Assembly (NCBI GenBank): GCA_030430575.1
Contig: JAUIKF010000004.1
Coordinates: forward strand, 1-64,000
Direction of reading: 5' to 3'
Origin: Bacteroidia bacterium
GTDB taxonomy: Bacteria > Bacteroidota > Bacteroidia > J057
Length of the DNA: 64,000 bases
Each line of letters opens with the position of its first letter. Within the stretch, counting starts at the first letter, position 1. Positions 17,914 through 27,501 of the stretch are shown piece by piece. Made by a program: the position numbers and the translations under genes. Below the pieces are notes generated by a model. It did no database searches. It saw nothing but the letters and a program-made list of their open reading frames with translations, and was not told the DNA's origin.

Positions 17914-20900
17914 ATGCACCTTTTTTTCAGGAAACATATCCTTCATTTCAGCAACCCTCCCCTTCGGGTGTGGCTGATGTTATGCCTCAGCCTTTGGCTG
18001 GGTAAGCTCTCAGCTCAGGCACCTAATGATGACTGCGCCAATGCAGAGGTAATCGCAATCCCTCAGAACGGATTTGGGTATGGCACCTTTAGCAGTGATA
18101 CGGTAAGCCTAGCTGGTGCTACATCAGAACTGGGAGAGACTTTCCCGGCAGGCGTCCCCAATGGCAAGTCCCTTTGGTACCGCTTCAGCCTGCCAACCAC
18201 CCGTGAGGTGCGCATCCTCCTAGACCAGACGGGCAATATGCCAGTGAATAGCGCTGGGTGGCGACTCTATGCCACAGATGCCTGTATTCCTGCACAGGTA
18301 GATGCGATTGACCCTCCTATTTTCAATATCGAAGGATTTACACATGCCTGCCTCAGAAAAGGGGATTATTTGATCCAACTGGGTGCCAATCTAAGCGCCA
18401 ATGGAGACATATTTTTCCAACTCATCGTAGAGCCTCCCAGTGCGCCAGAGATTGATTATGATTTTTGTGATAAAGCGTATGACTTTCAGGTAATAAGTGG
18501 AACTAGTCCTAGAAATACGAGCTATGAAGTAGGGTGTCAGTCGTATTTTGAAGGAGAAAAACTCTGTCCAGACAGTAGTTATACCAAGACGACCTGGCAT
18601 GTCTTCACGACGGACAACCATGTTGATTATACGCGATTTGAAGTACTTGAAAATCCTTTTGACAACAACAATATTACCACGCGAAATTTTGGGTATACGC
18701 TCTACGAAGGAGATGTGCGGCTAGACTCTACAGGGCTTACCGTGATAGATACTTGTAATACTTTGTCGCAGATCAGTCAATATAACTTTGAAGCGGCATT
18801 TTATCCTTGTTTACTGAAGCCCAATACCACTTATAGTGTCCAGTTACTGTTCCCAACGGACTATTTTGGGCGAATAGATGTGAATATGCATGAGATAGGG
18901 GGCAATTTGACTTTAGGTCCTGATCCCATGAATCTTCCTGCTTCGCATCAGTTGGGAACACTAAGTTTTGGGACGATCCATCAAGTAACCGACTTTTTTG
19001 CCTGCAATTCACTCACCAAAGATTACGCTTGTCCGCCCATCATTGAAGATTCCATTTATTTATATAACAATGCTACGCCGTACGACATGAATTGGTGGGT
19101 GACATTTGATTTGGCTAATCAAACAGATGTGGAATTTTGGATAGATCTGGCTTATAGTCAGCCAAACCCTGTCATCCGGGTGTTTCAAGGCTCTGCCGCT
19201 GATAGCTGTAACCTGTCGCTGGTTACAGAAATTAGAGGAAGGACAGAAATCCCTTGTCTGGAAGCGGGAACCTATAGCGTGCAGATTTTGGGACAAATCA
19301 ATAGCCCCTCATGGCCTGCCTATAGGACCAATCTAGGGACTTCGTCCCGATTGAACATAGAGCTTTCAGCGATCAGTTTGAATAACTTCAAACTCCATAC
19401 GCCTACGGCCTACGACTCTGTCAATAACCTCAATCCCCTCCAGGTAGGGAATATCTATGGGACTACCCCCAATCCATTTGACTGTGACCAGACGGTGATG
19501 CCGCCAGGAGATTCTTGTCATTTTACTTATTATAGCTATAATCGAAATGATCGTGCGATCTATCGGATTATTGAGATTGGTCAGGATGGTATCATGACGG
19601 TAGGAGGAGGCAATTGGCGTTATTTACGCTATAAGGTATTTCAGGGAGATGCAAGCACCTCCCCTGTGGTAAATGGGATTTTGACTTCGCTAGTAGATCT
19701 TGCTTGCTGCCAATCCGCACGCTTTCCATTCAAGGTATGTGTATCACCTGGGCGCTATACCCTTGTCACTTATGGAGATGTCACAGACATCAATCGCGTG
19801 GACCAGCCATGGGTTAGTTTTGATACATTTCCGCCTTCCCAGTTCACGGTCCCCACGATGCCAGATGTGATGGACACCTTGGGCCTGACGAATGGTTTAT
19901 TCACCATTCACTCAACTCCTTCCTATTTTACCTGCGACTTTGACAACCCTATGACAATCATGGGATATGCGCCTTGCGGAGGGGCTACTAAGCAGATGTA
20001 CCATGAGTTTTATCTGGCAGATAGTGCGTCGATTTCTTTTACGGATTTGACCAATCAATTCTATTATGGAGGGGGGGTAACCCATCGAATGTTCAAAGGG
20101 AGACTGAGTACCAATAGCCTTACAGGACTAGAAAGAGATTGCTTTGGAGGGTTTACGATGAGTAGTTGCGATTTTATGGCGCCTGGGTGGTATACGGTGG
20201 TGAGCTACCATACAGGAGGGACCTATGCCAATCCTGCGTATTGTAGCGGGACAGGAGCTGGGATAGGAGATCAAAACTTTTTCAGGATTGGGATCAATGC
20301 ACCCTATGAGCCGCCTCGTTTCAATACCTTTGCAAAGGCAGAACAAGTCAATGGGGGGAATCCTTTGACTTGGTATCAGCAGCAGGGACATACAGATACC
20401 ATCCCGTACCATGACACCACCTATACCCTTGGGACCGAATATTTTGACTGCGAAGATGACCTTCCATTTCCAGCAGGTATTGTAGCATGTAACACCTCTT
20501 TCAACCGGGTGAGCTACCGTGTATTTACCCTGGCAAAACCTTCACTAGTATATATCATGTCGGGGATTCCTTGGCCTTATAATGGTCAAAACCGCATATA
20601 TCAGGGAGATATTACCGCACTAACCCCTCCTTTTACTATAGAACATGACTGTTTTACTCAATATGCCATGATGTGCCTGCCAGCAGGGACGTACACGATG
20701 GTGTCCTTTGCCAGTGATCAGCATATAGGCCGTAGCCAAACGCCTAGAATTTACCTCGATTCACTTGGCACCTCCAAATACGACCATGCACGAGATGCCT
20801 ACAACTATGGCAATTTGCCGCGAGATAGTGTGGAGTACTTTGCTGCTGTAGGCGCTCCGACAGACGCCCTGGGCCGTCCAGCAAGCAATGACTTTATTTT

Positions 20901-23900
20901 TTGCAGTACAACGGCTCAAGCTACTGATCCATCCGATGTCTGTCTTCACGGGAGCACCACATTGCCCTATACCAATCCATGGCCTGTCAACCCACGCCAA
21001 AACCTGTGGTATACCTTCGAACTGACGGGGCCAGGATCTGTGGATGTATCAGTATATGGCCTTACGCCGAGTAAGGAAAGCACAATGCCTTTTTCCGTCT
21101 ATAAAGTAACCAATAATGTATATCCATTGACTGATTCCACTGATTTGGAACTGGAATTTGTGGTGAATAACCAGAATTATTGGTGTTGGTCCCACCATCA
21201 GTCTGTCAATATTTTTCGGGATCCTTGTGCAGGAATTACGACTGATCGATATGTTGTTATAGTAGACAGAGAGGAATATAATAATGCTACGGGATCCCAT
21301 CGCCCCAATATGCAAGTTCAGGTAGGCATAAGGTTTTCAGATATTCCAGGGACTTCGGTCTTGTACGACCATATTTCACAGGCAAACCTTATCTCTGGAA
21401 ACCCTACCACTACTTGCGCACCGCCCTACAATGCTACGCCTATCGGTGCTGGAGGCACCTTCACAGGGTGTGAAGGGAACCTCACCTGTGCAACCCAGGA
21501 TGTCACGGACCAAAATTCCTGTGGGGCCAAAACCATTTGGTATCGGCTGGACCTAGAAGGTTCGGGGCGCATTCGACTCAATTATACCCGTACCGATCAA
21601 ATACCGTCCTTGACAGGTTATGATGCCAATGATATACAGCTATATGAGCAAGTAGTTCCGGGGGATTCTACGACAAGTGGACTCCGGCATATTCCTCTTA
21701 CGCAAGTATATGCCGACAACCCTGCGGCCAACGGCCCACAATTCTGGGGGCAGTCTTGTTACACGACGGGCACCTATTTCATCATGATTACAGGCTGTAA
21801 TTTCCCCAATGCGACAGTATATCCTACCGTCTGGCTGGAAGATTTTCCTGGGGATTACTGCCAGGATTCCTTGCAGATGACGGTAGATACCACAGGCTTT
21901 TTTCAAGTTTCAGGCCGTGTGGACTGCTGGACAATTGGCGAAGGGCCTGGAGAAATTGACAGCCTGAGTATGGGATGTCTGGGAGTCCCGTCGGGGCTAA
22001 AATCGGGGTGGTTTCACGTGTCGATTACAGACACAAATAAGATGGACTTGGACATTAACTTGACCGAAAATACTTCTGCAACAAGCCTAGAAGTCCGTTA
22101 TCGCGTGGCCAATGGCTCTTGTAATTCTATGACCTTTGAGAACTGTGTAGACGATGGGGTATTTATAGTGCTTAACCTGAAATGTCGTCAAGATAGTGGT
22201 CTTTGGATACATGTAGTGGTACCTGAAGGAGATACTGGGACAGTAACCCTCAATGTAACGGCGACGCCTTCTACGGACCAAAGTTGTGAACCGCTGGATC
22301 CTTTTGCACCAGTTGCCAATTTCAATTTTACCCCAGGATGCGTTGGAGAACTAATCCCTTTTACCAATCAATCAACAGTCGGTAACAACCTCAGTTATTT
22401 GTGGGACTTTGGAGATGGATTTACCTCTACTTTCCAAAACCCAGCTCACGTATTTTATACCCCTGACACCTTCCTGGTGAAACTTGTTGTCAGTGATACT
22501 GCATCTGCTGACACCTCTGAAAGATTGATTTTTATTTACCCCAATCCTGATGTCAGTTTTTCTCCCTCTGCCTCTCCAATTACAGCAGGCAACCCTGTAG
22601 TATTTAATAATACAACCACCAGTACCCTGTCGACTGCGACGTATTATTGGGATTTCTGTGCAGGAGGTGGATTTTGTAGCGCTGATATGCGCACATTTTC
22701 AGGAGAAGTACCCCCTCCTATTACCTACAATGTGCCTGGAAAGTACTTAGTATGCCTGACGGTAACCAATGGAAACTGCGATAGTACTTTTTGTGATTCT
22801 ATAGAAGTGAAATTTGTCAATTTCTTTGGGGGTGGACCTTATGATGGCTTTGACCAGGATGATACGGTGAACTGTCCTACAGTCAATTTCTTTACAGGCG
22901 GTCCTTATGATGGTTTTGACTGGGATGACACGAGCAACTGCCCTACGGTCAATTTCTTCACAGGGGGTCCCTACGATGGTTTTGACTGGGATGATACGAG
23001 CAACTGCCCTACGGTCAATTTCTTTGCAGGAGGTCCTTATGATGGTTTTGACTGGGATGATACGAGCAATTGTCCTACGGTCAATTTCTTCACTGGGGGC
23101 CCTTATGACGGTTTTGATTGGGACGATACGAGCAATTGTCCTATGCCTAACTTCTTCGCAGGGGGGCCTTATGATGGCTTCGATTGGGACGATACAAGTA
23201 ATTGTCCTATGCCTAACTTCTTCGCAGGGGGGCCTTATGACGGAGCTGACATGGAACTTGATCCCAATGCCTGTCGGGACACAATGGCTTCTCCCTTTAG
23301 TGGTGGTCCCTATGATGGGGCAGGGCTGACAGAATCGCTGCTGGATTGCCCAATAACCTCTGTATGGGCTGGCGGCCCCTTTGACGGGGCAGGTGATGCG
23401 CTGATTACAGGCAATTGTGCCACGATCAACTTCTTTGCTGGAGGTCCTTATGATGGGTTTCATGTAGATGACACGAGCAATTGCCCACCTCCAGTCAACT
23501 ATTTTACAGGAGGACCCTTTGACGGGTTTGACTTAGGTGACACCAGCAATTGTGTGACCGTGAATTTTTTCACAGGGGGTCCCTATGATGGTTTTGATTG
23601 GGATGATACGAGCAACTGCCCTACGGTCAATTATTTCACTGGCGGCCCTTACGATGGCTTTGACTGGGATGATACGAGCAATTGCCCTACGGTCAATTTC
23701 TTCACAGGTGGCCCTTATGATGGCTTTGACTGGGATGATACCAGCAACTGCCCTACGGCCAATTTTTTTACGGGTGGCCCCTACGATGGCTTTGATATGG
23801 GAGATACCAGCAACTGTGTAGAGGTCAACTATTTTACGGGTGGCCCCTACGATGGCTTTGACTGGGATGGGAGTGGAGGGATAGACCCCATTTCTACCAC

Positions 23901-25356
23901 AGTCTGTCAAGGGGATACAGCCTTATTAGTTGCCAGTGTAGCTACAGACTGGTATGACCAGCCAGTGGGTGGGAATCTGCTGGCTACGGATACCAATGCT
24001 TATCTGCTCCCGAACCTAAATGTGACCACACAAGTCTATCTCGAAGACGTTTGCGCAGGTGGGACTGCCCGTGTGCCAGCCACAGCACATGTCATCGACA
24101 GCTTAGATGCGAATTTTACCTACTCTACCAATTGCTATGGCGTAGCAAGCTATTTTGCTAGTCAGACACTTGTTGCAGGTCCTTCTACCCCAACAATAGG
24201 GACAGAAATCACAGGTCTGGGATTAAATGGAACCTCTCCCTCGTTGAGAGACATGAGTTTTTCTAGTGCGGGTAGCAGTTCATTTGGAAGCCTTTTCGAT
24301 GGAAATACGACCATCAGGGCGTGGCAAGGTGGCAACACAGGAGCGGCCACACTTTGGGTCCAATGGAACTATTTTCAGCCTTGGTCTGTAGACCGCATTA
24401 CTTGGTCTACTTATGGATCTAACCCCACACAGTATCCGACAGCAGCAAGACTATACTACTCCGATGGAGGACCTTGGGTATTGGTAAAAGGATTTAGCAT
24501 CAATGAATTGAACACCTCCCAATTTGATTCTGGCCCTATTTGTGAATCAACCAATCGGTATGCACGCCGCTGGAAATTGGAGTTGGACGTCACGTCTGCC
24601 AATGCTCCTGACTGGAGTGAATTTCAGGTGTATGCCAATCAAGCTACTTCTACGGGGAATGTAAGTTGGGACTTTGGCGATGGCAGCCCTATAGCTACTG
24701 GCAACAATGTCAGCCATGCCTATACCACAGGCGGCACATTTACCGTCACGATGACAGCGAATGCCGCATGCCCGTGTGCCAGTATTGCAACGGAGACCGT
24801 GATGATCGATACGTGTATCATCCTTCCACTTTTGACGCAATATCTAGCTGGGGAAGTAGTAGGCGAAAAAATCAGGTTAGACTGGGAAGTAGAGGGGAAA
24901 TTTGTAGATGCAACGTTGGAAAAATACCTCAATGGGCACTGGATCCCACAGGCTGAGTTTGTGGATGAAAACCAGGCGTTCTATTCGCATATAGATAGCG
25001 AAGTACAATATGAACGGAGCAACCTCTACCGCGTTCGCGTATGGGATGGGGACGTCGTCTTATACAGCAATATGGTCGAATTGACCCTCGACATTCAGCT
25101 TCAAGATATCTTAGTCTACCCCAATCCTGCGATGGAGGAATGGACGAAAGTCCGCCTACGTCTCCCAGAACAGGCGCTTGTCGAGATCGAATTGCTAGAT
25201 GTCCTGGGCCAAACGATTGAAACCAGCAAAGCTGTTTCCTTCAAAGGAGAGCGAAGCTTCGAGTTTGCGCTTGACGATTTGTCTGAAGGCCAGTACTTCG
25301 TCCGTATCTGGATCGATCAGGTACCGCATGTGGAGAAGCTGGTGGTGATGCGGTAG
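17914..25356 (+). CDS. Giant T9SS-secreted surface protein with sixteen 22-residue repeats
   Basis: A 2480-residue protein with a signal peptide (cleavage after LGKLSAQA). The N-terminal two thirds consist of several beta-rich units of 150-200 residues, each with a Cys-containing start and a WYRF or YHEF-like strand. PKD domains follow (LSYLWDFGDGFTSTFQNPAH), then the repeat block, an Ig-like segment, a PKD domain (NVSWDFGDGSP) interrupted by a discoidin-like insert, and a type A C-terminal sorting domain of type IX secretion (ILVYPNPAMEEW to EKLVVMR). It is expected on the cell surface or in the medium. I chose the ATG at 17914; a GTG at 17869 would add 15 residues ahead of the signal peptide. 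Confidence 0.92.
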   Translation: MHLFFRKHILHFSNPPLRVWLMLCLSLWLGKLSAQAPNDDCANAEVIAIPQNGFGYGTFSSDTVSLAGATSELGETFPAGVPNGKSLWYRFSLPTTREVRILLDQTGNMPVNSAGWRLYATDACIPAQVDAIDPPIFNIEGFTHACLRKGDYLIQLGANLSANGDIFFQLIVEPPSAPEIDYDFCDKAYDFQVISGTSPRNTSYEVGCQSYFEGEKLCPDSSYTKTTWHVFTTDNHVDYTRFEVLENPFDNNNITTRNFGYTLYEGDVRLDSTGLTVIDTCNTLSQISQYNFEAAFYPCLLKPNTTYSVQLLFPTDYFGRIDVNMHEIGGNLTLGPDPMNLPASHQLGTLSFGTIHQVTDFFACNSLTKDYACPPIIEDSIYLYNNATPYDMNWWVTFDLANQTDVEFWIDLAYSQPNPVIRVFQGSAADSCNLSLVTEIRGRTEIPCLEAGTYSVQILGQINSPSWPAYRTNLGTSSRLNIELSAISLNNFKLHTPTAYDSVNNLNPLQVGNIYGTTPNPFDCDQTVMPPGDSCHFTYYSYNRNDRAIYRIIEIGQDGIMTVGGGNWRYLRYKVFQGDASTSPVVNGILTSLVDLACCQSARFPFKVCVSPGRYTLVTYGDVTDINRVDQPWVSFDTFPPSQFTVPTMPDVMDTLGLTNGLFTIHSTPSYFTCDFDNPMTIMGYAPCGGATKQMYHEFYLADSASISFTDLTNQFYYGGGVTHRMFKGRLSTNSLTGLERDCFGGFTMSSCDFMAPGWYTVVSYHTGGTYANPAYCSGTGAGIGDQNFFRIGINAPYEPPRFNTFAKAEQVNGGNPLTWYQQQGHTDTIPYHDTTYTLGTEYFDCEDDLPFPAGIVACNTSFNRVSYRVFTLAKPSLVYIMSGIPWPYNGQNRIYQGDITALTPPFTIEHDCFTQYAMMCLPAGTYTMVSFASDQHIGRSQTPRIYLDSLGTSKYDHARDAYNYGNLPRDSVEYFAAVGAPTDALGRPASNDFIFCSTTAQATDPSDVCLHGSTTLPYTNPWPVNPRQNLWYTFELTGPGSVDVSVYGLTPSKESTMPFSVYKVTNNVYPLTDSTDLELEFVVNNQNYWCWSHHQSVNIFRDPCAGITTDRYVVIVDREEYNNATGSHRPNMQVQVGIRFSDIPGTSVLYDHISQANLISGNPTTTCAPPYNATPIGAGGTFTGCEGNLTCATQDVTDQNSCGAKTIWYRLDLEGSGRIRLNYTRTDQIPSLTGYDANDIQLYEQVVPGDSTTSGLRHIPLTQVYADNPAANGPQFWGQSCYTTGTYFIMITGCNFPNATVYPTVWLEDFPGDYCQDSLQMTVDTTGFFQVSGRVDCWTIGEGPGEIDSLSMGCLGVPSGLKSGWFHVSITDTNKMDLDINLTENTSATSLEVRYRVANGSCNSMTFENCVDDGVFIVLNLKCRQDSGLWIHVVVPEGDTGTVTLNVTATPSTDQSCEPLDPFAPVANFNFTPGCVGELIPFTNQSTVGNNLSYLWDFGDGFTSTFQNPAHVFYTPDTFLVKLVVSDTASADTSERLIFIYPNPDVSFSPSASPITAGNPVVFNNTTTSTLSTATYYWDFCAGGGFCSADMRTFSGEVPPPITYNVPGKYLVCLTVTNGNCDSTFCDSIEVKFVNFFGGGPYDGFDQDDTVNCPTVNFFTGGPYDGFDWDDTSNCPTVNFFTGGPYDGFDWDDTSNCPTVNFFAGGPYDGFDWDDTSNCPTVNFFTGGPYDGFDWDDTSNCPMPNFFAGGPYDGFDWDDTSNCPMPNFFAGGPYDGADMELDPNACRDTMASPFSGGPYDGAGLTESLLDCPITSVWAGGPFDGAGDALITGNCATINFFAGGPYDGFHVDDTSNCPPPVNYFTGGPFDGFDLGDTSNCVTVNFFTGGPYDGFDWDDTSNCPTVNYFTGGPYDGFDWDDTSNCPTVNFFTGGPYDGFDWDDTSNCPTANFFTGGPYDGFDMGDTSNCVEVNYFTGGPYDGFDWDGSGGIDPISTTVCQGDTALLVASVATDWYDQPVGGNLLATDTNAYLLPNLNVTTQVYLEDVCAGGTARVPATAHVIDSLDANFTYSTNCYGVASYFASQTLVAGPSTPTIGTEITGLGLNGTSPSLRDMSFSSAGSSSFGSLFDGNTTIRAWQGGNTGAATLWVQWNYFQPWSVDRITWSTYGSNPTQYPTAARLYYSDGGPWVLVKGFSINELNTSQFDSGPICESTNRYARRWKLELDVTSANAPDWSEFQVYANQATSTGNVSWDFGDGSPIATGNNVSHAYTTGGTFTVTMTANAACPCASIATETVMIDTCIILPLLTQYLAGEVVGEKIRLDWEVEGKFVDATLEKYLNGHWIPQAEFVDENQAFYSHIDSEVQYERSNLYRVRVWDGDVVLYSNMVELTLDIQLQDILVYPNPAMEEWTKVRLRLPEQALVEIELLDVLGQTIETSKAVSFKGERSFEFALDDLSEGQYFVRIWIDQVPHVEKLVVMR
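22816..23880 (+). repeat. Sixteen tandem 66-bp coding repeats (motif xFxGGPYDGFDWDDTSNCP)
   Basis: In-frame repeats of about 22 residues, each with F/Y-F-T/A-G-G-P-Y/F-D-G and usually F-D-W-D-D-T-S-N-C-P. Units 7-9 in the middle are more divergent (GADMELDPNAC, GAGLTESLLDC, GAGDALITGNC) but keep GGP-Y/F-DG and the Cys. Synonymous differences between units show that the array is old enough to have drifted in DNA but is held at protein level. The Asp-rich loops could bind calcium; this is inference. Confidence 0.93.
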
Positions 25357-25380
25357 GAGAAGAAGAGATTGCAGAATATC

Positions 25381-25438
25381 GAACAAGGATTGAAGATTGA
25401 TGACGTAAAGCGTTTTTGCACTTCTTCAATCCTTGTTC
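25381..25438. terminator. Hairpin between convergent genes
   Basis: A perfect 15-bp inverted repeat (25381-25395 with 25424-25438, built on GAACAAGGATTGAAG) lies between the giant gene and the convergent MBL hydrolase gene, 24 nt after the former's stop. It likely serves both as terminator or RNA 3'-end structure. The same GAACAAGGATT phrase occurs at 9376-9417. Confidence 0.55.
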
Positions 25439-25440
25439 TG

Positions 25441-25462
25441 TCCTTCGGCAGCGCTCAGGACA
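25441..25462. repeat. TTCGGC-GCTCAGG dispersed element
   Basis: One of five copies in the window of a short element of the form CCTTCG-GC/AC-nnn-GCTCAGG (others at 9449-9470, 42929-42949 inverted, 46433-46451 variant, 61727-61750). All lie between genes. Confidence 0.6.
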
Positions 25463-25493
25463 AGCAATCATTATTCTCCAATCGCTTTTTTCT

Positions 25494-26372
25494 TTATGCG
25501 CGCTTCTTCCAATACCGCATCAGCCCTGCCACGCTCATCCAAGCGGGATTCGCCGCTTCGTATTGGGCGATGGCCTCATCCCCAAGCCCCGCATCTCTCA
25601 GTTGCTGATCTGTATAGGCCTGAAATAGCGGCGTCATGGCCTGGGCATCCAGGCCTTTCGTCATCTGCCGCTTGATCCAGTCGGCCCAGCCATCGAGAAT
25701 CTGCTCCAATTCCCCCAAATGCTGATCGATTGCCTCAATGGGCCCATAATGGGTCAGGTAAAGTGCTTTTGGGGAAAGGCTTTTTAGCAAAGAAATAGAT
25801 TCCTTCCACGCTTCGATATCAATATCAGGCGGCGGACAAGGCGGTACCACGGGCCCACTTTCTATTTTACATCCTGCCACATCCCCAGTGAAGACGATGT
25901 CACTCAATTGCCAGGCAATATGGTGAGAGGCGTGTCCTGGTGTATGGTGCGCAACGAAGCGGTGTTCCCCGATTTCGAGGACTTCATTGTGTGCCACGAC
26001 CTTTAATCGCTCATCCGCAATCGGCTCCATATTGCCCCAAAGCTCCTCCATCTTATCCCCATAAATCCGTTTCGCAGAATTGTACAACCGCTCCGGTGAC
26101 GCGAGGTGGGGCGCACCTACGGGGTGGACATAGACCGTCGCGCCAGCTTCGGCCAACGCCCATGCAGCGCCCGCATGATCAAAATGGATATGACTCAACA
26201 AAACATGGCGAATATCACTCGGCTGATATCCTAAGGCATCCAATCCTTTCACAAGCTGGGGATAGGTAGAATGCGGCCCTGTCTCTACGAGAATCGGCCC
26301 TTCGCTGGAAGGAATGACAAAAGAGGCGATGGTATGCTCGTGGTAAAAATGGAGGTCAATAATGTGGATCAT
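25494..26372 (-). CDS. MBL-fold metallo-hydrolase
   Basis: A 292-residue metallo-beta-lactamase-fold protein. The metal-binding motif HIHFDH is at residues 61-66, with further ligands in HHTPGHASHH, FTGDVAG and LTHYGPIE. The C-terminal 90 residues form a helical extension. The length and motif set fit the hydrolases of the glyoxalase II-like group; the substrate is unknown. I chose the ATG at 26372 (MIHIIDLHFYHEH) because the upstream reading frame runs through a GC-rich dispersed repeat. Divergent from the hydrolase gene at 26561. Confidence 0.85.
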   Translation of the reverse strand: MIHIIDLHFYHEHTIASFVIPSSEGPILVETGPHSTYPQLVKGLDALGYQPSDIRHVLLSHIHFDHAGAAWALAEAGATVYVHPVGAPHLASPERLYNSAKRIYGDKMEELWGNMEPIADERLKVVAHNEVLEIGEHRFVAHHTPGHASHHIAWQLSDIVFTGDVAGCKIESGPVVPPCPPPDIDIEAWKESISLLKSLSPKALYLTHYGPIEAIDQHLGELEQILDGWADWIKRQMTKGLDAQAMTPLFQAYTDQQLRDAGLGDEAIAQYEAANPAWMSVAGLMRYWKKRA

Positions 26373-26445
26373 AATAGGTAGCTGTTGCGATTGAACCGCA
26401 AATATGCCATTTTGGAGGGAGAAAGAGAAGGAGACCGGCTTCGCC

Positions 26446-26515
26446 TGCGAGATCGTTCGGCCTGAGGGCCTCACTGCGAGATCGCTCGGCTCGAAGACTC
26501 GCCTCTCTACGAGAC
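26446..26515. repeat. GC-rich 70-bp dispersed repeat, copy 1
   Basis: These 70 bp match 55477-55546 with only three differences. The element is built of GCGAGA and CGNTCGGC words and contains small palindromes. It lies between the divergent MBL and hydrolase genes. Confidence 0.85.
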
Positions 26516-26560
26516 CGCTACGCTGCGAGACAATCATTTGAGCTTGAATTTGAACTTTAT

Positions 26561-27400
26561 ATGGCTACACACAAGACTTTTGCAATGGCCGCTATCAAGG
26601 GCCTTGAACTATTTGGACAGATATGGATGCCAGAAGGTGAGCCCAAAGCCATGATGTGCCTTGCACATGGACATGGCGACCATAGTGGCCGCTACGCCCA
26701 TATCGCTGAATTCTTGAACAAGCAAGGGATTGGCGTATATGCCTTTGACCATTACGGGCATGGAAAGTCTGGTGGGAAAAGAGGAACGATTCCTAGTTAT
26801 GAAGCGGTATTGGATTCGATAGAAGCCCTGGTGAGACAGGTGAAATCGTCGTATTCTGAAACTCCTGTGTTTCTATACGGGCATAGCATGGGAGGAAATC
26901 TTGTGGCCAATTATGTCTTAAGACGCGATCCACAGCTAGCTGGAATCATCCTCTCCGCCCCATTCTTTCGCCTCGCTTTTAAGCCTAATGCTTTTGACTT
27001 GTTCCTTGCGAAAACGATGCTCCCTATCGCCCCAAATTTCACCCAGCCCTCCAAACTGGATGTAAAAGCCATCTCGCGAGACGCTGCTGAGGTGCAGCGA
27101 TATGTAGATGATCCACTAATTCATTCTCAAATGAGTCCTCGGTTGTTTACAGGACTGATTCAGGGAGGTGAATATGCGATGGAAAATGCGAGTTCTTTTT
27201 CACTTCCATTGCTCATCATGCATGGAAGCGGCGATCGCATCACCAGTTTTGAGGCCAGCGAAGCATTTGCCAATAATGTACCAGGCGATGTGACCTGGAA
27301 AGCATGGGAGGGGTATTTTCACGAAATTCACAACGAATCTGAAGCAGATAAAGCACCTGTCCTCCAAGCTATTGGCGATTGGATTATGAAGAAAGTTTAA
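26561..27400 (+). CDS. Alpha/beta hydrolase, monoacylglycerol lipase-like
   Basis: A 279-residue serine hydrolase of the S33/Hydrolase_4 group: oxyanion region LAHGHGDHSGRY, nucleophile elbow YGHSMGG (Ser109), acid in HGSGDRIT and His in YFHEIHNE. The H-G-x-G-D-H-S-G-R-Y motif is typical of monoacylglycerol lipase and lysophospholipase homologues. No signal peptide, so probably cytosolic. A T-rich hexamer tract (26534-26557) lies directly before the ATG, and the AAAACCC array follows the stop. Confidence 0.88.
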   Translation: MATHKTFAMAAIKGLELFGQIWMPEGEPKAMMCLAHGHGDHSGRYAHIAEFLNKQGIGVYAFDHYGHGKSGGKRGTIPSYEAVLDSIEALVRQVKSSYSETPVFLYGHSMGGNLVANYVLRRDPQLAGIILSAPFFRLAFKPNAFDLFLAKTMLPIAPNFTQPSKLDVKAISRDAAEVQRYVDDPLIHSQMSPRLFTGLIQGGEYAMENASSFSLPLLIMHGSGDRITSFEASEAFANNVPGDVTWKAWEGYFHEIHNESEADKAPVLQAIGDWIMKKV

Positions 27401-27415
27401 TGTTTTGTGTTTAAA

Positions 27416-27501
27416 GTTTTGGGTTGTTTTCCAGACTTAAAACCCAAAACCCAAAACCCAAAACCCAAAACCCAAAACCCAAAACCCAAAACCCAAAACC
27501 C
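27416..27501. repeat. Nine exact AAAACCC heptamers with an inverted half-copy
   Basis: Nine perfect AAAACCC units run from 27439 to 27501, ending on the first base of the stop codon of the minus-strand gene. GTTTTGGGTT at 27416-27425 can pair with the array, giving a hairpin between the two convergent genes. The heptamer is exact, so it could change in copy number by slippage. Confidence 0.95.

Noticed and set aside
22747-23463. Minus-strand open frame across the repeat block
   Set aside because: It is a mirror of the coding repeats on the plus strand, with low-complexity Arg/Ile-rich product and no start signal.
22816-23880. Regular 66-bp repeats as a CRISPR array
   Set aside because: The repeats are in frame within one long coding region, the whole unit is conserved including the part that would be spacer, and synonymous changes are frequent. 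No cas gene is near.
27439-27501. AAAACCC array as a telomere
   Set aside because: It is internal, only nine units long and lies between two intact convergent genes; no sign of a linear end.
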